A stretch of 64,000 nucleotides of DNA from Ignavibacteria bacterium. GTDB lineage: Bacteria > Bacteroidota > Ignavibacteria > Ignavibacteriales > Ignavibacteriaceae. The stretch covers positions 1 through 64,000 of the forward strand of contig JAUYAB010000042.1 in NCBI GenBank assembly GCA_030693705.1, written 5' to 3'. Position numbers and translations under genes: made by a program. The notes beneath the pieces were generated by a model, which searched no databases, was not told the DNA's origin, and worked only from the letters and a program-made list of their open reading frames with translations. Below, in pieces: positions 26,131 to 32,395 of this stretch; within the stretch, counting starts at the first letter, position 1; each line of letters begins with the position of its first letter.

Positions 26131-26778
26131 TTATCCTTTGCAACCGCATGATGCGGCTTTTTTTCCATAGATCGTGAAACTTGAAATTTCAATCTTCCCT
26201 TTTGAATAAGGCTGACTCTCTTCAAGGATATCAACGTCTATAAAACCTGCTTCGGCAATGATTTTAAGATATTCATCTTTTTTAATCGAACCCGCCCAAC
26301 ATTCAGACACTGCAACCGGATCGTTTTTGTATTCATCAGGAACATCATCAAGTGAGTATATATCGCTTACAACAAAGCGTCCACCTTTTTTTAAGATGCG
26401 ATAGATTTCATTCCAAACCGCTTTTTTATCCGAAGCATGATTTATTGTGCAATTTGAAATAACAAGATTTGTAATATTAGACGGTAATTTTAACGATTCA
26501 AGTTCGGACTTAATAAACTGAACATTTGAAACATCAAGTTTTGCGGCATTCTTTTTTGCTTTTTCAATCATCCCATCGGAAATGTCCAAGCCATAAGCTA
26601 ATCCATGCTCGCCGACTTCCTGCGCCATTCTAATTACATCGTTCCCGCGCCCACATCCCAGATCAACACAAACTTCACCCGGAAGTGGATTGCTATGGTT
26701 AATTGCACCGCCACATGAGAGGCAGCAAGTATCTTCGGCTAATTTACTGTATCGTTCATTAATTACGTTGGTATCCAT
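26131..26778 (-). CDS. ArsM-like SAM-dependent methyltransferase
   Basis: 215-residue class I methyltransferase. The SAM motif is VCVDLGCGRGNDV (36-48). The region SNCTINHASDKKAVWNEIYRILKKGGRFVVSDIY and the later SECWAGS match arsenite methyltransferases (ArsM), including the cysteines at 110 and 160 that bind arsenic in that family. There are extra cysteines at both ends (C18-C19-x2-C22 and C211-G-C213). By family the substrate could be arsenite. In this cluster it could instead methylate or handle the Cys-rich peptide encoded 24 bases downstream. No ArsR, ArsB or ArsC gene is nearby, which weakens a plain arsenic-resistance role. Confidence 0.85.
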   Translation of the reverse strand: MDTNVINERYSKLAEDTCCLSCGGAINHSNPLPGEVCVDLGCGRGNDVIRMAQEVGEHGLAYGLDISDGMIEKAKKNAAKLDVSNVQFIKSELESLKLPSNITNLVISNCTINHASDKKAVWNEIYRILKKGGRFVVSDIYSLDDVPDEYKNDPVAVSECWAGSIKKDEYLKIIAEAGFIDVDILEESQPYSKGKIEISSFTIYGKKAASCGCKG

Positions 26779-26935
26779 TCTAATCCCGTTTTAATTTTTA
26801 TAGTTAGATATAATAATCAGAAAATGGATTCAGATTCCGGAAAATAAAAATAACTGCCGAATGATCTTATGATGTGAACTCCTAATGGAATTCACTTACC
26901 TAACCTGGACAAGTCAGAACCAAAAGGGGAATAAT

Positions 26936-27007
26936 GAATAGCGAACAAGGAATGTCGAATTTAGAAGGGCAAAAATTTCATCATTCATTATTTCTTGTTC
27001 AATATTC
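26936..27007. repeat. Imperfect 25-bp inverted repeat
   Basis: Arms at 26936-26960 and 26983-27007 match at about 19 of 25 positions; shared parts include GAATA, GAACAAG and GAAT. It lies in the 386-base spacer upstream of the methyltransferase. The rest of the spacer 26779-27164 holds two GC-rich palindromes (27041-27054 and 27125-27139) and no open frame I can support. Confidence 0.55.
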
Positions 27008-27040
27008 GATATTCAAATTCAAGAACAATATTTCTGGCAA

Positions 27041-27054
27041 TCCGCCGCGGCGGG
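27041..27054. repeat. GC-rich mini-palindrome
   Basis: TCCGCCGCGGCGGGA, a near-perfect palindrome centred on CCGCGG, standing in AT-rich spacer DNA. It has the same core as the inserts inside the two tRNA relics at 27211-27235 and 27562-27575. Confidence 0.6.
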
Positions 27055-27164
27055 AAGGTTTATCGAATTTCGATTTTTGATGTTTTGAAAATCTTCTTAC
27101 TTCTAAAATCGTTAATCCCCGTCTAAGCCGGGCAGGCTTGTTCTTAAATCGTTATTTAAAACAT

Positions 27165-27194
27165 AAAACCCTCATCTTTCGATGAGGGTTTTTT
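27165..27194 (-). terminator. Terminator after GIY-YIG gene and tRNA relic 1
   Basis: Perfect 12-bp stem AAAACCCTCATC / GATGAGGGTTTT, loop TTTC, with T runs on both sides so it could work in either direction. It follows tRNA relic 1 at only 2-3 bases on the minus strand, as a tRNA terminator would. Confidence 0.8.
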
Positions 27195-27196
27195 AG

Positions 27197-27259
27197 AGTA
27201 GCGGGGGCAGTCCGCCGCTCCGCCGCGGCGGAGAATTGAACCTACAGCCTTCGAGTTAT
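27197..27259 (-). pseudogene. tRNA-fMet 3'-half relic 1, interrupted by a palindrome
   Basis: Read on the minus strand, the relic matches the intact initiator tRNA at 27654-27726 from the anticodon loop (ATAAC) through the T arm to the acceptor end. It is interrupted after GGTTCAA by about 25 bases containing the perfect palindrome CTCCGCCGCGGCGGAG (27218-27233). The 5' half is missing, so it cannot make a tRNA. The TAA stop of the GIY-YIG gene (27256-27258) lies inside the relic's anticodon-loop sequence. Confidence 0.8.
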
Positions 27260-27501
27260 TTTTCGCCCAAAATATTTTGAAGATATTCTCTACCAACTCC
27301 ACTCTTTAGCCACTTCTCTCGTTTCAGTGCTTCCGATTTTGTTGGGTATTCTTCTTTATATACAATTTCCCACTTTGTCCCTCGTTTTGTCCAAAAGGAA
27401 AGTTTCTTTTCATTATGCTCAGTTAATCTTTTCTCAAGATCTTCAGTCATACCGGTATAGTGCAAACCTTCATGACTCTTTATTACATACATATAAAACA
27501 T
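27256..27501 (-). CDS. Small GIY-YIG nuclease-domain protein
   Basis: 81-residue stand-alone GIY-YIG domain. The pattern is YMYVIKSHEGLHYTGMTEDLEKRLTEHN at the start (the GIY and YIG elements degenerate to YVI and YTG, with the conserved Arg in EKRL), then YPTKSEALKREKWLKSG, which carries the conserved Glu. Stand-alone proteins of this size are common in Bacteroidota and their role is unclear; some relatives cut branched or abasic DNA. Here the gene is flanked on both sides by 3' fragments of the initiator tRNA gene and terminator hairpins, and its stop codon lies within one of them. Confidence 0.88.
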   Translation of the reverse strand: MFYMYVIKSHEGLHYTGMTEDLEKRLTEHNEKKLSFWTKRGTKWEIVYKEEYPTKSEALKREKWLKSGVGREYLQNILGEK

Positions 27502-27521
27502 ATTAACCTCATAAAATGGAA

Positions 27522-27545
27522 AAAGGCTACTTTACAGTAGCCTTT
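27522..27545 (-). terminator. Terminator hairpin after tRNA relic 2
   Basis: Perfect 10-bp stem AAAGGCTACT / AGTAGCCTTT with a 4-base loop, followed on the minus strand by TTTCC. It separates tRNA relic 2 from the GIY-YIG gene. Confidence 0.75.
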
Positions 27546-27547
27546 GT

Positions 27548-27595
27548 AGTAGCGGGGGCAGTTCGCCGCGGCGAATTGAACCTACAACCTTCGGG
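27548..27595 (-). pseudogene. tRNA-fMet 3'-half relic 2, interrupted by a palindrome
   Basis: Second partial copy of the initiator tRNA 3' half (variable loop, T arm, acceptor end). It is broken at the same site as relic 1, by the shorter palindrome TTCGCCGCGGCGAA (27562-27575). The match to the intact gene fades beyond the anticodon stem. It is not a functional tRNA. Confidence 0.78.
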
Positions 27596-27620
27596 CTCTA
27601 TCTCAACAATTAGATAAAAC

Positions 27621-27650
27621 AAAAAAGCCGAATTCTCATTCGGCTTTTTT
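27621..27650 (-). terminator. Terminator of the initiator tRNA
   Basis: Perfect 13-bp stem AAAAAAGCCGAAT / ATTCGGCTTTTTT with loop TCTC, three bases downstream of the tRNA-fMet 3' end on the minus strand. Confidence 0.88.
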
Positions 27651-27653
27651 TAG

Positions 27654-27726
27654 TAGCGGGGGCAGGACTTGAACCTACAGCCTTCGGGTTATGAGCCCGA
27701 CGAGCTACCAATTGCTCCACCCCGCG
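27654..27726 (-). tRNA. Initiator tRNA-Met (tRNA-fMet, anticodon CAT)
   Basis: Cloverleaf read on the minus strand: acceptor CGCGGGG with CCCCGCT leaving a C1-T72 mismatch, D arm around GGAGCAATTGGTAGCTC, anticodon arm GGG-CTCATAA-CCC, T arm GTAGG-TTCAAGT-CCTGC, discriminator A. The unpaired first base and the three G-C pairs in the anticodon stem are the hallmarks of initiator tRNA. CCA is not encoded. Confidence 0.95.
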
Positions 27727-27798
27727 GTGTAATATTGTTTTTTCAAAATTTGTGATGCAAATATACAATTAAATCGGCGGGGAAACAAACCATTTTGC

Positions 27799-28479
27799 TT
27801 AAAGTGAAAGCTTTTTCAGCTCCTTTTTTAAACTTTTATAGTGCGGCAGGATTTGGGCAACTTCAGTCCAAAATTTTCTTGAATGATTTAGCTGCCGCAA
27901 ATGACACAACTCATGAACTATCACATAATCGATCACTTCTTTGCGAAATTTCAAGAGATTATAGTTCAAAGAGATATTTCCGCGGCGCGAGCAGCTTCCC
28001 CAGCGGGTCTGTTGTCCTCGAATAGAAAACCGATTTACAGAAAAACCATATTTTGCCGAAAGTTCCCCGGCTCTCTGTAGTAAAAATTTTTTTGCAACAT
28101 GAAGTAAATATTTTTCGTAAAGTTCTTGAGCAGAGAAAGTGTTTTTTTGAGGTACACTAAAAGTTAATAGGTTGTTTTGAATACTCACGCGGTACTTTTC
28201 TAAAAATAAATCCGGTTGAAGCCGTAAAGCAATTTCTTTTCCAAAAAGATAATGTTTTTTTGCTGTGTAAAAAAGATGAGCGTGACTACTGACCCAATCG
28301 AGTCTCCCGGTTAAGAATCTTTCCCCTTCGGCAAAAGAGATGCGCTGCGGAATCACCAATTCAAGTTGTTGCCGACTGATCCGTAACTGCAAATATTTCG
28401 CTTTTTTGCTGAACCGGTAACGGTAAGTCAGTTCTTTTGAATCGACTTCAATGGTTTGTGAAAAATATTCATTCGCCAT
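27799..28479 (-). CDS. YgjP-like M48-type metallopeptidase domain protein (DUF45)
   Basis: 226-residue putative zinc peptidase. The zinc motif is H189-E-L-C-H193 (VIVHELCHLRQLNHSRKFW) with a further H199. RWGSCSRRGNISLNY (159-173) is the family signature before it. The N-terminal half is a beta-rich region with no active-site residues. Homologues (YgjP, DUF45) are common stand-alone proteins with unproven substrates. It is the last gene of the long leftward string and follows cysS by 2 bases. Confidence 0.88.
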   Translation of the reverse strand: MANEYFSQTIEVDSKELTYRYRFSKKAKYLQLRISRQQLELVIPQRISFAEGERFLTGRLDWVSSHAHLFYTAKKHYLFGKEIALRLQPDLFLEKYRVSIQNNLLTFSVPQKNTFSAQELYEKYLLHVAKKFLLQRAGELSAKYGFSVNRFSIRGQQTRWGSCSRRGNISLNYNLLKFRKEVIDYVIVHELCHLRQLNHSRKFWTEVAQILPHYKSLKKELKKLSL

Positions 28480-28481
28480 TT

Positions 28482-29888
28482 TTATGATTTTTTGTAAACC
28501 GTTTTCTCTTTTGAATCAAGAAGTTGGATTCCGAGAGATTTTAAATCATCTCTAATCTTATCCGCCAGCGCAAAGTTCTTTTCCGCTTTTGCGGTAATGC
28601 GAAGTTGAATAAGTATCTCGATCAATTCATTTTCAAGTGAGGCTGTTTCTTCTTTTCTTTCAAAACTTGCAATGCCAAAAACATCAACCGCAGTTCTTTG
28701 AAGAAATTTTTCTACTTTTTCTAAGAACGATTTATCTATTTGAGGATATTCAACAAAGAGACGGTTCACTTCCTTAATAAAATCAAAAATAACGGCAAGC
28801 GCTTTGGCGGAATTAAAATCATCATCCATCGCTTCTTCAAAATCGTTGTAATACTTTTTGCACGAGAAAGGAATTTTCTTCGCGTGGTCAACAGCCGTTT
28901 TTTGTTTTTCTTTTAAGGTGAAAAGAAAATTCTCAATCTTCTCTAATCCTTTTTTTGAAGCATCGAGCAATTCTACGCTGTAATTAAGCGGTCCGGAGTA
29001 GTGCGTCTGTACAAAGAACAAGCGGATCACTTCTGCCGGATAACTTTTTACCACATCTCGAGCAGTAAAAAAATTGCCGAGTGATTTGGACATTTTTTCA
29101 TTGTCAATATTCAAAAATCCAAAGTGCATCCAATATTGCACGAAAGGTTTTCCGGTTGCGGCTTCGCTTTGCGCAATTTCATTTTCGTGATGCGGAAAGA
29201 TCAGATCGCTTCCGCCGGCGTGTATATCAAATGTTTCACCGAGATGCTTGCAACTCATCGCAGAGCACTCAATATGCCAGCCGGGGCGTCCTTTGCCCCA
29301 CGGACTTTCCCACGAAGGTTCTCCTTCTTTTGCTTTTTTCCAGAGAGAAAAATCGAGCGGATTTTTTTTCTCATCGTTAATTTCAACCCGTGCACCGCTT
29401 TCCAGGTCATCAACATTTTTTCCGCTTAACTTTCCGTAATCGGTGAATTTTGAAACATTATAAAAGACATTTCCATCTACGTTGTAAGCAAATCCTTTTT
29501 CCACCAATGACTTAATCATCGCAATAATTTCGTCAATATGCGCTGTTGCTTTCGGATAAATGGTCGCCGGTTTGATGTTCAATTTTTTTAGATCTTCAAG
29601 AAAGGCATTGGCATAAGTTTCTGCAACAACGGAGTATTCCTTTTTCCCTTCAATCGCTTTCTTAATAATCTTATCGTCAATATCGGTAATATTCATTATA
29701 TAAGTTACGTTGAAGCCTTTATATTCAAGGTAGCGGCGGATAACGTCAGCCATAATGAATGAGCGGGCGTTGCCGATGTGAAAATAATCGTAAACGGTTG
29801 GACCGCAGACGTACATTTTCACTTCATTCGAAACGAGCGGGATGAATTCTTCTTTTTTATTTGTTAATGTGTTGTAAAGTTTAAGCAT
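28482..29888 (-). CDS. cysS: Cysteinyl-tRNA synthetase
   Basis: Class I aminoacyl-tRNA synthetase of 468 aa, full length. The zinc ligand C28 in MYVCGPTVYDYFHIGNARS is followed by the HIGH element (H37-I-G-N). Other zinc ligands are C208 (IECSAM) and H233 (FPHHENE), and the KMSKS loop is K265-M-S-K-S. The C-terminal helical domain is complete. It is cotranscribed with rluD upstream and the ygjP-like gene downstream. Confidence 0.97.
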   Translation of the reverse strand: MLKLYNTLTNKKEEFIPLVSNEVKMYVCGPTVYDYFHIGNARSFIMADVIRRYLEYKGFNVTYIMNITDIDDKIIKKAIEGKKEYSVVAETYANAFLEDLKKLNIKPATIYPKATAHIDEIIAMIKSLVEKGFAYNVDGNVFYNVSKFTDYGKLSGKNVDDLESGARVEINDEKKNPLDFSLWKKAKEGEPSWESPWGKGRPGWHIECSAMSCKHLGETFDIHAGGSDLIFPHHENEIAQSEAATGKPFVQYWMHFGFLNIDNEKMSKSLGNFFTARDVVKSYPAEVIRLFFVQTHYSGPLNYSVELLDASKKGLEKIENFLFTLKEKQKTAVDHAKKIPFSCKKYYNDFEEAMDDDFNSAKALAVIFDFIKEVNRLFVEYPQIDKSFLEKVEKFLQRTAVDVFGIASFERKEETASLENELIEILIQLRITAKAEKNFALADKIRDDLKSLGIQLLDSKEKTVYKKS

Positions 29889-29934
29889 ATAAGTTTTTCT
29901 TAAAAATTGATCTTTTGTTTTGAAAATATAAGAA

Positions 29935-30918
29935 TTAATTCGTTCGCAATTTTAGCAAAAGATTTTGGAAATCTTCCGGTAATTCGGAATCGAAACTAAC
30001 AAATTCATTTGTTGCGGGATGGATGAAGCCAAGTTTCTTTGCGTGCAACGCCTGCCTTGGCATAATTTCAAGAAGATTTTCCATTCTGCTTCTCAATTTC
30101 GGAAGCTGCGCACTAAAAATTAATTTCCTTCCGCCATACGTTTCATCGCCGAAGATAGGGTGTCCGTTGCCGGAAAGATGCACTCTTATTTGATGCGTTC
30201 TCCCGGTCTTAAGATGAATTTTTAAGAGCGAAGTAAATTCAAAGTCTTCAATTACTTCATAGAGAGTAACGGCTGTTTTTCCTTCATCTTTGCTGATGGT
30301 AAATTTTTTTCGATCGCTTTTACTCCGCGCAATATTATGAGTGATCTCTCCTTGCTTCTCTTTAAAAATTCCCCAGGCAACCGCCCAATATTCTCTTTCG
30401 ATTGAATGTTTTGCAAATTGTTTCGCAAGTTTAGCGTGGGTTACATCATCTTTTGCTACTACCAAAAGTCCGCTCGTGTTTTTATCGATGCGATGAACGA
30501 TCCCCGGGCGTCCGGCTTCATTTACATCGCTTAGATTTTTTGAATGATGGAGCAGTGCGTTAACCAGCGTTCCGGTGTAATTAGAAAATGCCGGATGAGC
30601 CACCATTCCCGCGGCTTTATTAACCACGATCAGATAATCATCTTCGTAAATGATATCCAATGGAATCGCTTCCGGTTCTGCTTTTTCTGGGCGTGGAGAA
30701 ATGGGAATTGTAACTTCAATCAGATCATTCGGAACAACTTTGTAATTTGCTTTTGTCGGTTTGCCATTTACAAATACGAGTTGTGCGTCAATCAGTTTTT
30801 GAACTCTAGTACGGCTTGCGTTCTCAATTACATTCGAGAGAAAAAGATCAATCCTTTCTTTCTGTTTACCTGCAGTGACCTCAATTTTGAATTTCTTCTC
30901 TGTTATCAGATTCGTCAT
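29935..30918 (-). CDS. RluD-family 23S rRNA pseudouridine synthase
   Basis: 327-residue RluA/RluD-type synthase. An N-terminal S4 RNA-binding domain (about 20-80, RIDLFLS...SRTRVQKLIDAQLVFVNGK) is followed by the catalytic domain with D145 in GIVHRIDKNTSGLLVVAK. KTGRTHQIRVH is the second conserved motif. It probably modifies 23S rRNA, as RluD does at the helix 69 loop; the exact site cannot be read from sequence. Its 5' end overlaps lspA by 38 bases, and no closer start codon is available. It corresponds to ylyB in the Bacillus gene order. Confidence 0.92.
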   Translation of the reverse strand: MTNLITEKKFKIEVTAGKQKERIDLFLSNVIENASRTRVQKLIDAQLVFVNGKPTKANYKVVPNDLIEVTIPISPRPEKAEPEAIPLDIIYEDDYLIVVNKAAGMVAHPAFSNYTGTLVNALLHHSKNLSDVNEAGRPGIVHRIDKNTSGLLVVAKDDVTHAKLAKQFAKHSIEREYWAVAWGIFKEKQGEITHNIARSKSDRKKFTISKDEGKTAVTLYEVIEDFEFTSLLKIHLKTGRTHQIRVHLSGNGHPIFGDETYGGRKLIFSAQLPKLRSRMENLLEIMPRQALHAKKLGFIHPATNEFVSFDSELPEDFQNLLLKLRTN

Positions 30919-31576
30919 TGTTTACTTTTTCTTTTTCGAGAGTACTCTCGGTGGAATCAGATTTTTCTTCGCTTTGAAGAGTCTGCGTTGACAATTCAAT
31001 ATTCTGATCGGTTGTGATTGAAATTTCTTTATGTTCCTGCTGATGCTGCTTGTAGAAGAGAAGCAGGATCAACACGCCAATAGAGACGCACATATCGGCA
31101 ACATTAAAAATAGGCCAGCGGTCGTAGGTTCTTCCAAAAATTTGAAAATCGAAAAAATCGAAATCGAAAAAATCAACTACCTTCCCGTAAAAAATTGAGG
31201 AATAACTGTAGAAGATGCCGTAAAAAACACGGTCTATTAAGTTACCTAACGCACCGGCAAGAATCATTGATAACGCTATGCGCAAACTGAGACTTTGTTT
31301 TCTGACTGAGTAGAGATAAATAAATAATCCAATGCTAGCAACAATCGAAAAAAGTGAAAGCCACAATTTTGCATTATCGGTAACATCAACTCCAAATGCC
31401 ATTCCGGGATTTTCAACAAATGTTAATTGAAAAAAATCTCCAATAACTTTTATGCTTTCTCCGTAATACATTCCTTCGTGACGAAGATTTAAAAACGGAA
31501 TGGAGAAACCTTTAACCCAGAATTTTGATAACTGATCCACAATAACCATGACAAACGTAACATAAAGAACTTTCAC
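30881..31576 (-). CDS. lspA: Lipoprotein signal peptidase (LspA) with acidic C-terminal tail
   Basis: Integral membrane aspartyl peptidase that removes signal peptides from prolipoproteins. Four membrane helices carry the two catalytic aspartates, D115 (GNLIDRVFYG) and D161 (FNVADMC). At 231 aa it is about 60 residues longer than usual because of a hydrophilic, E/S/T-rich tail after residue 175 that overlaps the start of rluD. The start is GTG at 31576, preceded by AAAGG. Predicted substrates in this window include the L,D-transpeptidase and the lipoproteins at 19348 and 61179. Confidence 0.94.
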   Translation of the reverse strand: MKVLYVTFVMVIVDQLSKFWVKGFSIPFLNLRHEGMYYGESIKVIGDFFQLTFVENPGMAFGVDVTDNAKLWLSLFSIVASIGLFIYLYSVRKQSLSLRIALSMILAGALGNLIDRVFYGIFYSYSSIFYGKVVDFFDFDFFDFQIFGRTYDRWPIFNVADMCVSIGVLILLLFYKQHQQEHKEISITTDQNIELSTQTLQSEEKSDSTESTLEKEKVNNDESDNREEIQN

Positions 31577-31611
31577 GCGCTTAACCTTTGCTCACTAAAA
31601 ATTAGAATAGC

Positions 31612-32379
31612 CTACTGATGATTTTTTAATTTAGTCTCTTGCAGCATTTTAATTTGAACGCATTGCTGGCTGTGCGGAACCGCCTCAAGTCTCGCTTTTG
31701 GAATAAGCGGACAAGTCGGGCATAAATGTTTTGGTTCTTCAATACATTCAAGGCACAAACCGTAAGTTCCGGCGTCGACTCTTTTCAAAGCGTCATCCAA
31801 ATAACTTAAAAATTTATTTTCGCGCTGATAATACAAGAAAGTCTTTTCGCGTTCCATTGCATCGGTTCCCTGCTCCGCCATGTGCAGTGAATAAGGAGAA
31901 TTCTCATTTATATATTCACCGGTGGTTGGGTCTTTCATCTGCTCTTGCAAATTCTGGAGCTGTTCGCGGATTTCTTTTTGCTTATCAAGAATTACTTTTC
32001 TAAAGTGTTCAAGGTCTTTTTTGTTGTACCCTTTAACAACTTTGTGAACCGGTTTCTTTTCTTCAACAATAACTTCAACCTTTTTTTCTTTTTTAACCGG
32101 TTGAACTTTTTCTACTTTTTTCTTCACAATAACACTTTCTATTTTCTTTTCTTTCGAAACCTTAGCAATAACTTTTTTCTCGGGTTTCTTCGATTTTACC
32201 GTCGTCAAAATTTTTCCATTTGATTTCTTGCTAATTGGTACAGGGGCTTTTTTAGCAATTACTTTTTTCACTTCCACTTTTTTTGCAGAAGGCTTGGCAG
32301 CAGTTAGCTTTTTAGCAGTTGTCTTCTTCACCGCTGTTTTTTTAACGGCGGTTTTTGATGTTGAAGATTTTTTTACCAT
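31612..32379 (-). CDS. TraR/DksA-family protein with histone H1-like Lys-rich N-terminus
   Basis: 255-residue protein. The first 115 residues are a repetitive Lys/Ala/Val tail (KTAVKKTTAKK-type units) like histone H1 or HU tails, likely to bind nucleic acid. Residues about 120-245 are a DksA/TraR domain: a coiled coil (DLEHFRKVILDKQKEIREQLQ), then a zinc region with C209-x2-C212, C220-x2-C223 and C240. The second classical CxxC pair is reduced to a single cysteine (C240), so C220/C223 may complete the site. DksA relatives bind in the RNA polymerase secondary channel. The position between ileS and lspA is that of ylyA in Bacillus. Confidence 0.88.
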   Translation of the reverse strand: MVKKSSTSKTAVKKTAVKKTTAKKLTAAKPSAKKVEVKKVIAKKAPVPISKKSNGKILTTVKSKKPEKKVIAKVSKEKKIESVIVKKKVEKVQPVKKEKKVEVIVEEKKPVHKVVKGYNKKDLEHFRKVILDKQKEIREQLQNLQEQMKDPTTGEYINENSPYSLHMAEQGTDAMEREKTFLYYQRENKFLSYLDDALKRVDAGTYGLCLECIEEPKHLCPTCPLIPKARLEAVPHSQQCVQIKMLQETKLKNHQ

Positions 32380-32395
32380 AGTTTTATTCCTCTTT

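Noticed and set aside
26131-26778. Arsenic resistance operon
   Set aside because: Only the ArsM-like gene is present; no regulator, arsenate reductase or arsenite pump is encoded nearby, and the neighbours fit peptide modification better.
27197-27595. Two further functional tRNA-Met genes
   Set aside because: Both lack the 5' half and are interrupted in the T loop, so no cloverleaf can form.
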